Below are positions 19,562 to 29,635 of a DNA stretch of 64,000 nucleotides, in pieces. The notes beneath the pieces were generated by a model. It searched no databases. It worked only from the letters and a program-made list of their open reading frames with translations, and was not told the origin of the DNA. Every line of letters begins with the position of its first letter. The first letter of the stretch is position 1. Source of the DNA: CAVVDY01 sp963819645 (GTDB lineage: Bacteria; Acidobacteriota; Terriglobia; Terriglobales; Acidobacteriaceae); NCBI GenBank assembly GCA_963819645.1, contig CAWFWZ010000010.1, forward strand, positions 62,001-126,000, in the 5' to 3' direction. The position numbers and the translations under genes were made by a program.

Positions 19562-21259
19562 CTAGAAGGTGAACGAGACGCCGCCTCTTACGCTGCGCGC
19601 CGACTGCACCAGGTAGACCGTCTTGCCGTCGGGACCAAGCATCGGTACGTAGCCCTGCGCCAGAAGATTGCGCAGGTCGACCACGGCATCCATGTGCCCG
19701 CTTCCCGGCAGGAAGTGCCAATGAGGAATCTGCTGCCGCAAGAAGAGATTGAGGAACGGCTCCGTCTGCCCGGATGAGGCGTCGAACATGTCGACTGGCG
19801 TTACGGCCTCGCCGCTGATCCAGCGGTACGAAGCCATCCACGTGGTGTGCGAATGATTCAGTTTGCCGTTCAGCTTCAGCGCTGCCGAGTGCCGCCACGC
19901 CTGTTTGAGGTTGTCGTGTACCAGCGACCAGTCCACCCCGGGCTGGTCCATTTCAAGCACGCCACCGTAGGCGTAATCGAACGTAGCTGCCAGCGAATCG
20001 CCGAGCTTGCGTTCATACACGAAACGCACTCCCTGGGCTTGCAGTTCGCCGCCGGTAAAGCTGAAGGTCCCGGAATAAACGTCGGGCAGGAAGTAGCCTT
20101 CGTCGCTGTTGATCTCGCCAACTCCCAGCAGCTCGGGGTCTTTTACCCGGTCGCGATAATAGGCAACCTGTACCGTGTTATCGTCGCCGAAACGCCGCGA
20201 CAGAGAAAGCTCGTGGTGGTGAGCGTTCTCCAGCAGCGGATCATAATTGGCCAGCGACATCCGCGGACCGTCCTGCGCAATCTCGCCCGGCCCGTCGAGC
20301 CCCAAACCGGCTTGGGTCGGCTCGCTGGTGGCATACCTGTATTCCAGCATGGTGTTGGCGCCAAGATGCATGTCCAGCGTGCCGTACGGACGCACCGCGT
20401 TGGCGCGGCCCATAAACTGAATCGCCTGCACTTCGCTACCCACGCGTATGTCCAGCAGCTCGCCTATGGAGAATCCATTCGAATAAGAAAACGACAGTGC
20501 CTGTAACGAGCCAAGCCGGACTCCATTTTGCGGAGCGGCGAAGCGCCGAATGCTGAGCGCCATTTGCGGCCCCATACCGTTATCGTCACTTTGCCGGCGA
20601 TAGGAGACTTGCAGGATTCCGTCCGGAACGCCCGTGCTGTAGCCCAGGGTGCCGTTGAATCCGAGCGTCGAGCCGGAGAAGATTGAGTGCTCCAGATTGA
20701 AAGCGGTGCCCAGGTCCGAGCCGCTGGCATAGCCCGAGCCCGCACCGCCAGCGACGAAAGCCAATCCGCCGGTAAACGCTTTCTCCGATTGCCCAGACTC
20801 GACCACCACTGGTGCGCCATCGTCGAAGCGCAGAATAGGCCGGTTCGCCGTGGAGCGCAACGTCCACTTCCAGGTGTCGTCTTCGTTGCCACTGCGCTTG
20901 GCGGGCGGCAGCATCTTCACCGCTTCGAACAGCGTGTTGAGCGTGATGTTGAGAACCTTGGCAGTGCCTGCCGAAAGCGCGACATCTTCGCGCACGGTGG
21001 GCAGAAATGCGGTCGCAGAAGCTTTCAGGTCGTAGGATCCGGGCAGCAGTCCGTTCAGGCTGAAGTAGCCTGACTCGTCGGTGTAGGCGAGTTGATGCTG
21101 GCCAGTGGCGTTTCCAAACACCTCCACCGCGGCACCCATCTGCGGAACGCCGGAAGAATCCTTTACATACCCAGAGATCGATCCTGGCGCTACCGCCGCC
21201 TGCGCCGCGAGGCACAGAGCGAGTACGCAACTAAGGATCCAGCCTGTCGTACGGGTCAT
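19562..21259 (-). CDS. Outer-membrane-like protein with carboxypeptidase regulatory domain
   Basis: 565 residues from the ATG at 21259 (a longer in-frame ATG at 21346 would precede the signal peptide). A signal peptide ends near AAQAAVA. Residues about 22-105 are a carboxypeptidase-regulatory Ig-like domain (GSISGYVKDSSGVPQMGAAVEVFG, ESGYFSLNGLLPGSYDLKASA), common at the N-terminus of Oar-type receptors. The remainder is a long run of alternating beta strands ending VRGGVSFTF, with a terminal aromatic as in outer-membrane barrels. No TonB plug is seen, so it looks like a smaller barrel protein. It follows the GWxTD gene by 73 bases on the same strand. Confidence 0.78.
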   Translation of the reverse strand: MTRTTGWILSCVLALCLAAQAAVAPGSISGYVKDSSGVPQMGAAVEVFGNATGQHQLAYTDESGYFSLNGLLPGSYDLKASATAFLPTVREDVALSAGTAKVLNITLNTLFEAVKMLPPAKRSGNEDDTWKWTLRSTANRPILRFDDGAPVVVESGQSEKAFTGGLAFVAGGAGSGYASGSDLGTAFNLEHSIFSGSTLGFNGTLGYSTGVPDGILQVSYRRQSDDNGMGPQMALSIRRFAAPQNGVRLGSLQALSFSYSNGFSIGELLDIRVGSEVQAIQFMGRANAVRPYGTLDMHLGANTMLEYRYATSEPTQAGLGLDGPGEIAQDGPRMSLANYDPLLENAHHHELSLSRRFGDDNTVQVAYYRDRVKDPELLGVGEINSDEGYFLPDVYSGTFSFTGGELQAQGVRFVYERKLGDSLAATFDYAYGGVLEMDQPGVDWSLVHDNLKQAWRHSAALKLNGKLNHSHTTWMASYRWISGEAVTPVDMFDASSGQTEPFLNLFLRQQIPHWHFLPGSGHMDAVVDLRNLLAQGYVPMLGPDGKTVYLVQSARSVRGGVSFTF

Positions 21260-21332
21260 TCTGATAACCCCCACAGATCGTTCCTGGGATAAAAAACTTC
21301 GCGGCCCAAATCCGCCGCGGGTCCCCTCCAAG

Positions 21333-23228
21333 CTACTCGACAGCAAAGCGTACCGAAGGCGCTATCTGTTGCTTGGAAACGTTATCGTCAACTTTTACGG
21401 TCAAGCGGTATTGGCCGGGCTGAAGTCCGCCCAGCGCCAGCCGCTTCTCCAGCGTCACCTGCTCCCCGACATTGCCCATGCTGTCGGTGGATTCGCTGGT
21501 ATGTAAGACCGCCTTATTGTCCGCCAGATTCACAATCTCGTAGTCGATCTTGGCAGACGTCTTCTTCGTCTTGTCGTCGGACTGCAAATTGTACACCTGC
21601 ATCCACAAATTCATCGCCTCATCGCGCCGGAAACTGGCCGGCTGCCCGCTGGCGGGCTCGATGTGCGGATACGCCAGCTTGGTTTGGCCGATGACGAAGT
21701 TGCCGGCGCCTACGCTCTTGGCGGGAACCTTCTCCAGGTGGTCCGCCAGAATCAGCGAAGAGGAAGCCAGCCGGTCGTCGGTGTATTCGGGTACCACCAC
21801 GCCATGTGTCCAGGTGCCAACGCGATCGCCATTCACGTCCTTAACCACCACGTCGAAACGGTAGCGGCCTGGGCGCAGCGGCAACGCCTTCCAGTACAGC
21901 GAAGAATGCTCCTGCGTCTTGGGCAGCAATTCGGTCGGCACATCGACCTGCACCGTGTCCTCAAATGTCTGCACGATGTGTCCGGTAAGGGTGGTCACGC
22001 GCCCGAAGATGTTCGCCGTGCCGCGCTGGATCCCGTCCTTATTCACGAACGTGATGTCTTTGTTCTTGACCGACACGATCACCGGCGTCAGCACGGTGTC
22101 GCCCGTAATTTTTACGAAATCGGTCCTGACGTCAAAGGGCATCAGGTTGACATTGATCTTATGGCTGACGACCTCTTCCAGGTCCTTGAACTTGATCTTC
22201 GGAGCCTGCTGCAGGGCCGCCCACTGTTCCAGCCGCTCGAAGGTCTGGGTGTTCTGTTGGCCCGACAGCGGTCCCTGGGGTGCGGTGCCGAAGCCGCTGA
22301 TGCGGTCGCTCTTGCTGGCCAGGCCCATCTGTTCGTACTGCGTCAAGCCTGCGCCCGGAACATGCAGCAAAGCGTCCTTCTCGTTCGGGTCCATCGTGAT
22401 GTGGTAATCACCGCACATGCACGTGTCGACAAACTCGATCCAGACTTCCTGCTTGTTCGTGGTATTCAATCCCTCGATGTAACGGTAACGCCATCTCTCG
22501 AACGGATACGTGGAGGTCTCGCCGCCACCCTCTTCCATCGGACGGTCATAGGTACCACCCGAAGGATGCGATTCGATTTCATCCGGCGGCCCGAAGACGA
22601 TGTAAATTCGTCCGCGGTCGGTGCGCCATCCCGCACGGCCTGCGGAGAAGTGCTCGTTGGCGTAAGCGATACGCCGGTAATGTTCTTCCTTGAATTCGTT
22701 CTCTTCGGTATCAGGAGTGGGATCGCGCCGCTGCCAAAATTGTTCGATGAACGCGTCGCGCTCCTCGTCATTGGACAGCGCTTTGAACGCCGTCAATTCT
22801 TCCGGCGTAATGATCCAGCGCACGTCTTCGTTCAGCCACTTCTTGTACGTGGAACCCAATTCAACCTTGAGCTTCTTGGCGTTTGCCTTCTTCTGCTGCG
22901 GGCTCAGGTCGCGCTTCAGGGGATCGGGCTGATTATCTGTTGGAGCAGTGGCCGTTGAAGCGCCGGACGTCGGAGCAGAAAGATCGATGTTCGCGTCCTT
23001 GTCATCCGATACTTTCTTGCCGTTAACAGTAGTGACAGACGGCTGTGCCGCAGGCGCAGTGGCTGAGACATTTCTTGGAGCTGCGGCGTTCGGAGTCGCG
23101 GCCATGGCCGGACTTCCATCGGTCGTGCTACTCGGTGTAGTACCGGGATTTTGCGCAACTACTGCGGTCGCCAGCAGGAAAATGCCGGCAAATAAGCCAG
23201 AAACGACGTGGAAAAACGAAAACTTCAT
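21333..23228 (-). CDS. GWxTD domain-containing exported protein
   Basis: About 631 residues from the ATG at 23228, which opens a clear signal peptide (MKFSFFHVVSGLFAGIFLLATAVVAQ). The longer frame upstream lacks support. A Thr/Pro/Ala-rich linker leads to the GWxTD domain: RWIITPEELTAFKALSNDEERDAFIEQFWQRRDP, then the namesake GWRTDRGRIYIVFGPPDEIESH. The second half is beta-rich and repeats strands like PGRYRFDVVVKDVNGDRVGTW, resembling adhesin or sandwich folds. GWxTD proteins are frequent in Acidobacteriota and of unknown function. Probably co-transcribed with the 19562-21259 gene. Confidence 0.85.
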   Translation of the reverse strand: MKFSFFHVVSGLFAGIFLLATAVVAQNPGTTPSSTTDGSPAMAATPNAAAPRNVSATAPAAQPSVTTVNGKKVSDDKDANIDLSAPTSGASTATAPTDNQPDPLKRDLSPQQKKANAKKLKVELGSTYKKWLNEDVRWIITPEELTAFKALSNDEERDAFIEQFWQRRDPTPDTEENEFKEEHYRRIAYANEHFSAGRAGWRTDRGRIYIVFGPPDEIESHPSGGTYDRPMEEGGGETSTYPFERWRYRYIEGLNTTNKQEVWIEFVDTCMCGDYHITMDPNEKDALLHVPGAGLTQYEQMGLASKSDRISGFGTAPQGPLSGQQNTQTFERLEQWAALQQAPKIKFKDLEEVVSHKINVNLMPFDVRTDFVKITGDTVLTPVIVSVKNKDITFVNKDGIQRGTANIFGRVTTLTGHIVQTFEDTVQVDVPTELLPKTQEHSSLYWKALPLRPGRYRFDVVVKDVNGDRVGTWTHGVVVPEYTDDRLASSSLILADHLEKVPAKSVGAGNFVIGQTKLAYPHIEPASGQPASFRRDEAMNLWMQVYNLQSDDKTKKTSAKIDYEIVNLADNKAVLHTSESTDSMGNVGEQVTLEKRLALGGLQPGQYRLTVKVDDNVSKQQIAPSVRFAVE

Positions 23229-23695
23229 TGCTGCTACCAGACTCCTACGAACACACGTTGGGTGAATAAATTGTATGTTTTCGCTGGTGTGAACGCAAGG
23301 TTGCAGGCAAGACGGCCCATTGCAACGCCCCCGATTGGTCACTAAAACCCGCGAACCCGGCTAAAGTTCTTTCGTATTCTGGATTTAGCGCGGCTTTTTC
23401 ACACCTTCGACCCCAGTTTCTGCAAGCCGTGAAGCAATCTTCAGCAACTCGTCACACCACCCTGCCGTCCATCGCGGACACTCAACATCCATGGTCGCTC
23501 CGGCGAGGCGAGCAGCTATAATCGAAATTATCCGGAAGAGGCTTTCGTGCGTTGCGCATCGAGCAAGGACTGCGCGGGTTACGGTCAGCTCCGGCACTTT
23601 CGCGCGCCGCTCTCGTCAGGAACCTTACTCCGTCTCAATCCGTAACAAGCCACAGATATAAGTGCGCCTGTATGGGTTCCCCAGGTTGAGGACTC
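23229..23695. other. Divergent intergenic region between the GWxTD gene and the MacA-like gene
   Basis: 467 bases that must hold both promoters. AGCTATAATCG at 23514-23524 contains a perfect TATAAT, but I see no convincing -35 at the right distance. A 70-codon minus-strand frame (23385-23597) has no recognisable similarity and no clear ribosome-binding site. Confidence 0.4.
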
Positions 23696-25099
23696 ATGAA
23701 GAACTGGAAAAAGATTGCGCTGATCGTCGGAGGAGTTGTCCTCCTGCTGGCCATTGTTGGTTTCTCAGTACAGCAGAGCCGCAAAGGCGTCGTACCCGTG
23801 CAGACCGGAAAGGTCGTGAAAGCAGACCTCTCCGCGGTGGTCACGGCATCGGGCGAGATCAAGCCCAAGATCTACGTCAACATTGGCGCCAACGCTTTCG
23901 GCAAGATTACTCACCTTTATGTAAAGGAAGGCGACCGCGTCAAAAAGGGCCAGATGCTGGGCACCATTGAGAATGTGCAGCCGGAAGCCGACGTAAACGC
24001 CAACAAAGCCGCGCTCAACAGCGCACAAACCGATTTCGTAGCAGCCCAGGCCGCGGTGAACACCGGCGTCGCCGAACTGCACCAGGCAGAAGCCGAGTAC
24101 GAACGCGCGCAGCTCGACTACAACCGCAGCAAGTCGCTGTACGAACAGCAGCTGATTGCGAAGTCCGATTACGACACCAAGAAAGCCGCCTACGATACCG
24201 CAGCGGCACAGTTGAACCAGGCCAAGGCCAAGCTGGCCCAGGCCCGCGCGCAGCAGGATTCGGCAAATATGCACATCAAGCAGAACGCCGCCAACTTGAC
24301 GCGCGTCACCGATGTGCTGAGCAAGACCGAGTACAGCGCCCCGTTCGACGGAGTCATCACAAATCTTCCGGTGCGTGAAGGCGAAACGGTGGTCATCGGC
24401 ATTCAGAACGCGCCCGGCAGCACTCTGATGACGATTGCCGACACCTCGATCATCACCGCTGAAGTTATGGTCGACGAGACCGACATCGTCAACGTGAAGC
24501 TCGGGCAGCCTGCGGATGTCACCATCGACGCCATTCCCAAGCAGCATTTCCCGGGCGTGGTCACGGAAATCGGCAACAATGCGGTCATCCGCTCTACCGG
24601 CGTCTCGACCGCACAGTCGACTTCCAGCAGCCAGGAGGCCAAGGATTTCAAAGTGGTGGTCACGCTTCAGAATCCGCCGGAAAACCTGCTGCCCGGCCTC
24701 TCTACCACGGCGCGAATCACGACTGCGACCCGCAACGGCGTGCTGGCTATTCCGATTCAGGCGCTCACCGTTCGCCAGCGCGAGGAGTTGGACACTGACA
24801 AAGACAAGAAGAAGGACAAGGGCAAGGTCGTCCAGGCCAGCGTGAAGGACGACAAAGGCAAGGTCAAAAATGACCCGAAGGAAGAATTGACCGGCGTTTT
24901 CGTCCTGAAGAACAAAAAGGACGCCGTCTTCGTACCAGTGACTACCGGTATTGCCGGCACGACCGACATCGAGGTCACCAGCGGTTTGCAGGAGGGTGAC
25001 GAGATCGTCACCGGAAGTTATAAGACTCTGCGCACACTGAAGAACGGGGCGAGCGTCAAAGTAGATAACACCCCGGTTAAGAAGTCAGAAGAGTCCTGA
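23696..25099 (+). CDS. MacA/HlyD-family periplasmic adaptor subunit
   Basis: 467 residues. A single N-terminal transmembrane anchor (KIALIVGGVVLLLAIVGF) is followed by a split lipoyl domain (ASGEIKPKIYVNIGANAFGKI...VKEGDRVKKGQML, later YSAPFDGVITNLPVREGETV). Between them is a long alpha-hairpin coiled coil with a MacA-like RSKSLYEQQLIAKSDYDTKKA turn. A beta-barrel and membrane-proximal domain follow. Residues about 362-400 are a highly charged Asp/Lys insertion, unusual for MacA. It is followed by an ATPase gene, so it is probably part of a tripartite ABC efflux or export pump. Confidence 0.9.
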   Translation: MKNWKKIALIVGGVVLLLAIVGFSVQQSRKGVVPVQTGKVVKADLSAVVTASGEIKPKIYVNIGANAFGKITHLYVKEGDRVKKGQMLGTIENVQPEADVNANKAALNSAQTDFVAAQAAVNTGVAELHQAEAEYERAQLDYNRSKSLYEQQLIAKSDYDTKKAAYDTAAAQLNQAKAKLAQARAQQDSANMHIKQNAANLTRVTDVLSKTEYSAPFDGVITNLPVREGETVVIGIQNAPGSTLMTIADTSIITAEVMVDETDIVNVKLGQPADVTIDAIPKQHFPGVVTEIGNNAVIRSTGVSTAQSTSSSQEAKDFKVVVTLQNPPENLLPGLSTTARITTATRNGVLAIPIQALTVRQREELDTDKDKKKDKGKVVQASVKDDKGKVKNDPKEELTGVFVLKNKKDAVFVPVTTGIAGTTDIEVTSGLQEGDEIVTGSYKTLRTLKNGASVKVDNTPVKKSEES

Positions 25100-25190
25100 T
25101 CCGGCGCGACCGCCTGAGAGCGAATGCACGATGAGTGATCTGCAAGACGCGCGGCACAAGCAGGACGCGCGGCGCAACGAGGAGAAAAGA

Positions 25191-25938
25191 ATGGCAACGG
25201 AACTGGCGACCCTGCGTGACGAAACTATGGTGGCGCCTCCCCGAGCAGTGCGTCATCTGCACCGAAGATCTGTGGAAGACCTACGACATGGGTTCCGAGC
25301 AGCAGGTGCAGGCGTTGCGCGGCGTGAGCATCAAGATTCAGCGCAACGAGTACGTCGCCATCATGGGACCGTCGGGCTCGGGAAAATCGACCCTGATGAA
25401 CCTGATCGGCTGCCTCGATACTCCCAGCCAGGGAAATTACTGGCTCAACGGACAGCTGGTCAGCGAACTCGATGACGACGAACTGGCGCGCATTCGCAAC
25501 AAGGAAATCGGTTTCGTCTTCCAGACCTTCAACCTGCTGGCTCGCGCTACTTCGCTGCACAATGTCGAGCTGCCGCTGATCTACGCCGGCATTCCTTCAG
25601 ACGAGCGGATTGAGCGCGCCAAGGAATCCCTGCGCTCGGTTGGCATGGACGGTCGCATGACCCACAAGCCGAACGAACTCTCAGGCGGACAGCGCCAGCG
25701 TGTTGCCATCGCGCGCGCGCTCGTCAACAGTCCATCGATCCTGCTCGCCGATGAACCTACCGGAAACCTCGACTCGCAGACCGGTGTCGAGATCATGGCG
25801 CTCTTCGATCGCCTGCACGAGCAAGGCAATACCATCGTCCTCGTCACCCACGAGCACGATATCGCCGAATACGCGCATCGCGTGATTCACATCCGCGACG
25901 GCCAGGTCTTCAGCGATCAGAAGACGGCGCGGGCGTAG
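25191..25938 (+). CDS. MacB/LolD-type ABC transporter ATPase, frameshifted near the N-terminus
   Basis: The ATG at 25191 has a strong GAGGAGAAAAGA site and gives MATELATLRDETMVAPP. An extra base near 25237 then shifts into the long frame EQCVICTEDLWKTYDMGSEQ. The ATPase is complete: Walker A GPSGSGKSTLMN, Q-loop GFVFQTFNLL, signature LSGGQRQRVAIARAL, Walker B ILLADEPTGNLDS and H-loop LVTHEHD. The sequence class is that of MacB/LolD/FtsE exporters. MacB normally carries its permease in the same chain; here the ATPase is separate and no permease gene follows, so the membrane subunit must be elsewhere. Confidence 0.88.
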
Positions 25939-26165
25939 ATCGCCAACTTCTGGTTAGCGGTGTCATCCCGAGCGAACCACGAGCCCAAGCGAGGGTATCT
26001 GCATTTGGCTCTTGCCTCGAGGGAACGAGTACGGGCCCCGCGCGTCGAAATAAGGACCTTTCTTGCTAAATTCAGCTTTAATTTTGCAAACGTCACTTCA
26101 GTGCCTTCCCCAGCTTGCTTTTTAGGTTCATAGCCTCTGCTCATTTGTCTCTGCAGGAGACTTCA

Positions 26166-28811
26166 ATGCGCATGCTTCGCTGCTTGTTGGCCGTTATTTT
26201 CCTGTCAAACTGCCTTCTTGCCCAGTCTGCAACTACGAGAAACTCAATAACAACGGGAGATTCAATTCAGGGGAAAACTCTGCCAACAACGCCGGCAACA
26301 CCGTTGGTAGCACCTGTCTTTCTCGAAGATGCAAGGTTCACAAGTACACTTGGTATGGTGAACAGCGTCGCGCGAAGCGTACACGTTGACATTAGTCTCT
26401 CCGATCTTCAAGGGCAGGAGGTCGCCCACCAAGGCTTTGATCTTGCGGGAAATGCCAGCAAGGCTGTGCAAATCCGAGACTTGCTCGCTGCCGCAAACCG
26501 GCCTATATCAGTAGGATCCATCATCGTCAGACCAGACAAAGAGGCAGCGGAAGGTAGGCTGATTCGGTCCCAACTCTCGATTACCGCGAATCCTTCCGGG
26601 TTTCCGGCGTACCTCGAGGAGGAATTGGTGATTCCGGGTGGGACGAACGCTGCAGTGTTCCACGGCTCCGCCCTCAATGTAAAGGGATCGCCAATTCTCG
26701 CATTACGAAGTCTCACAGACAAGCCTCAGACAGTAACCATAGATTGCTATCAAGAGCATCCTGCCGGCTCGTCATCGCTGAGCAATGTAATTCATCTTGC
26801 TCCAGGTGAATTGCGGTTAGCCGCCGCCTGCAGCAACCAAGAAGGCGGTGAGGAGTTAATCCCCGAACAGATAACCAGCGATTTGGGCACAAACCGCGGC
26901 GCAGTCGGAATTTCTGTGAGTTCGACAGCTAGATCAGAGGAGTTGGCGGTATATGGCTTCGTGATCTACCACGATCGCAGGGGAGTGTTTTTCTCTTCGC
27001 TCGATCTGGCTGATCCTGCCTCATGGAATTCGGCAACCACGGTATTCGCAGGAGTTCCTGTAGGGCGAACGCCTTCTTTTCCAGGAACGAGCTTCCACTC
27101 GCAAGTCGCGGTGTCGAATTTCGGGCCTGAAGCATCTGACGTGAGAGTGGTCGTTTCCAAAACCGGGGCGACTGGGACACCGGATCTCGTGACAAAAGAC
27201 ATCGCCCGGTTTTCGCTTCCACCCCAATCGAGCCGAACCGTCGATATACCGGTGCAGGATGGCCTTCCGATGACAAACTCAGTCTTAGTTTTGTCCAATG
27301 CGCAGCCTGGTCAGGTTACGGCCCGGTTTGTGAGCTGGGGAGACTCGCTTGTACGGCTTTTGGAGCTGCAAGGCAAAGACTCAGAAAACACGGAAAACGG
27401 AGGGGAGCACCCCTGGAACATCAAGGATGGCAGCGACGCAACTATGTTCGTATTCAACCACACCGAGAAGCCGAAGCGGATCGCGGCCGCCATTGCCAGC
27501 GAGGGAACAATCTGGCAGGAGGCCTATATACTCGCACCCAAGGAGACCAAGGCTATCAATGTAAGCGAGATCGTTCGCAATCACATCCCGGATCATAGAG
27601 GGAACGTTATACCACCTGGTGCTAATGCCGGCACCGAGTCCTGGGCCGGCTCCCTTAATGGTCCAGCGACCGGTCGCATGTTGATATCCCGTCCTGAGGT
27701 CGGACTCGCACGCAATTTCGCCTGCGGCTCATGCGCACATATGTGCAAAGGATTCAATATGGCATATCTTGACACATATGGTTCGCTAACGGGCAACATG
27801 AACACTGATTGGCCTCTCGGATACGCCACTGTCTACGAGTGCACTGGTTGTACTACCATGTGCGGTGGCACCAAGGATGGAAAACTGGATACGTTCGACT
27901 CTTTCGACTACAGTTGGACAAACAACTCAGTGGTGTCTACTTCCAGCGGGGATATGAGTTTGGCGATGTATTCGGTCAACGGCGCAGGAGTCGACAGCAT
28001 ACTCTACACAGCTGGAATTATGACGAGAATCCTCCATGTCAAGCGGAAGGGGGTGCGCCGACTACAGGCAAACCTGTAGTCACAGACGTTACCCAGAGTT
28101 ATGGAAACCCTGGATTTGTACCCTTGGAGCAGAATGTGAATGATGGCGATAATTATGTTTCATATACTGCTACCTGTAATCCCCCCGGCGGGGATTTCCA
28201 ATGGACCGCAACTACCAACAACATTACCTTACAGAATCCGACAGGCCCGATCGTTACGGTTTTGGGAAAAACGGCGAGTGCAAAATTAAATGACGCGTCA
28301 CTTCAGGTGACCTGTACAGCAAACGGCGTAACATCAGACCCCGGTCAGTAGGCAACTGACTGTGCAGCAACCAACTAAGCTAGCTTATGCTGGCAACAAC
28401 AACACAACAACAGAGCAGAAGTGTGACTCCAACCTTGGTTGCGGAGTTACTCGGACATTCACCTATCAGATACAGGATCAACTCAGCCCCTCAAATCCGG
28501 TTAAAGCTCATCTTGATTTCTATGACGGCATCCAAACGGTTTCAGGCCAGAATGGATGTAATCTAACGTCGTATACTACGTCTTGTCCGCAGAATCAATC
28601 CTGCCTTAAGCTTACCGCCGCAGATGGAACCTTCCCTGAAAACTTGCCAATATGCGCACCGGCATGCCTGGCTGGACAAACTTGTCGCAGTCAGTGTGGT
28701 AATGGTCCCACGCACGCAAATCAGACTTGGACTATAAATGGCTATGTTCTAACGAGCGACATCAAGGCGCTAACCTTCAACTGTTCTCAAGTGCTTGTCA
28801 ATGGTCAGTGA
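26166..28811 (+). CDS. Large Cys-rich exported protein of unknown function, frameshifted in this sequence
   Basis: The start is the ATG at 26166 with CAGGAGA at 26153-26159, giving a signal peptide MRMLRCLLAVIFLSNCLLAQ. The first 500 residues are beta-rich repeats of about 100 residues (each with a VDI/VPV strand and L-P-P-Q-S turn), Ig- or fibronectin-like. Then comes a Cys-rich segment (FACGSCAHMCKGF, YECTGCTTMCGGTKDG). Frame breaks near 28018 and 28335 join two further frames: YDENPPCQAEGGAPTTGKPVVTDV... and TPVSRQLTVQQPTKLAYAGNN..., the latter with CDSNLGCGVTRTFTYQ and CLAGQTCRSQCGNG. Total about 880 residues. The local base composition is visibly more A/T-rich than neighbouring genes, suggesting transfer. 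Confidence 0.7.
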
Positions 28812-28819
28812 GGCTACTA

Positions 28820-29602
28820 ATGAAATGGATCACTATTTGCCTGCTACTAAGTCTTGGACTTGCGACGCTGCCGGCACATTGTGCTTCGCCTGATGATTTC
28901 TCCTTGGATAGGCAGCTAAATTCCAATGTTCGCAACTACAGTATTGAGGTCGGTAGCGTCGTAGAAGCTCTGGCAAAGATCTCATCTGATTTTCACATTC
29001 GCATGGGGATAGAGTGGGAGACCACGGTCGGACCTTCTCGGCCAGTGAGCATTAATTATGCTAACGGTTCTCTCTTGGACCTGCTCAAACAAATTGTTTC
29101 GGTCGAACCCCTGTATAAGTTGACGATCCAGAGCGGTATTGTACATGTTGGTAAGGAGCCAATCGTAGATGACCGACGAAACTTTCTCAACATACGCATA
29201 TCTAGCTTTGAAGCCTCGAATGAATACGCGTTTCATGCCAGCAACAGACTTCATACGTTACTGTTGGACTTGGCCAATTCGCCTCAAGAGAAGGGAGGCG
29301 GTTGCGCAGGGAGTTGGACCGTCGGAGTAGGCGATCACCAGACAACCTTCCTGATGCGGGATGCGTCCGTCCGGGAAATACTCGACCGACTGGTATTATC
29401 CGCAGGGTTCAACATTTGGCTTGTAACTTTTCCGGAAGCGAAGTCCATAACCGAGAAGGGGTTTTATAAGACATCGTCGTTATTCGGTCCAGTATCCGAT
29501 TCCGCCCAACCCATGTGGGATTTGCTTCTTCCCGGATTTGATCCATCCACAAGATCTTTTCCGCCAGGTTCGAATCGAAGCGAATGGCCTCCGGCCAGAT
29601 AA
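28820..29602 (+). CDS. Exported protein with a secretin/TonB-type short N-terminal (STN-like) domain
   Basis: 260 residues starting eight bases after the previous stop, so probably co-translated with the Cys-rich protein. A signal peptide ends near PAHCA. Residues about 30-105 (VVEALAKISSDFHIRMGIEWE...SLLDLLKQIVSVEPLYKLTIQSGIVHV) resemble an STN domain. A second similar unit occurs near 185 (SVREILDRLVLSAGFNIWLV). STN domains sit at the periplasmic end of secretins and TonB receptors, but no secretin channel follows. The last 20 residues look off-frame, so the true C-terminus may differ. Partner function with the preceding protein is inference. Confidence 0.65.
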   Translation: MKWITICLLLSLGLATLPAHCASPDDFSLDRQLNSNVRNYSIEVGSVVEALAKISSDFHIRMGIEWETTVGPSRPVSINYANGSLLDLLKQIVSVEPLYKLTIQSGIVHVGKEPIVDDRRNFLNIRISSFEASNEYAFHASNRLHTLLLDLANSPQEKGGGCAGSWTVGVGDHQTTFLMRDASVREILDRLVLSAGFNIWLVTFPEAKSITEKGFYKTSSLFGPVSDSAQPMWDLLLPGFDPSTRSFPPGSNRSEWPPAR

Positions 29603-29635
29603 TCGGATAACCGAAATGGCGTACCGGGCCGGTTC

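Noticed and set aside
21663..22958. Open 431-codon plus-strand frame
   Set aside because: It is antisense to the GWxTD gene, whose protein has a signal peptide and family motifs. The plus-strand product has no recognisable domain.
23385..23597. 70-codon minus-strand frame upstream of the GWxTD gene
   Set aside because: No ribosome-binding site, signal or conserved motif; composition fits a chance frame in G+C-rich DNA.
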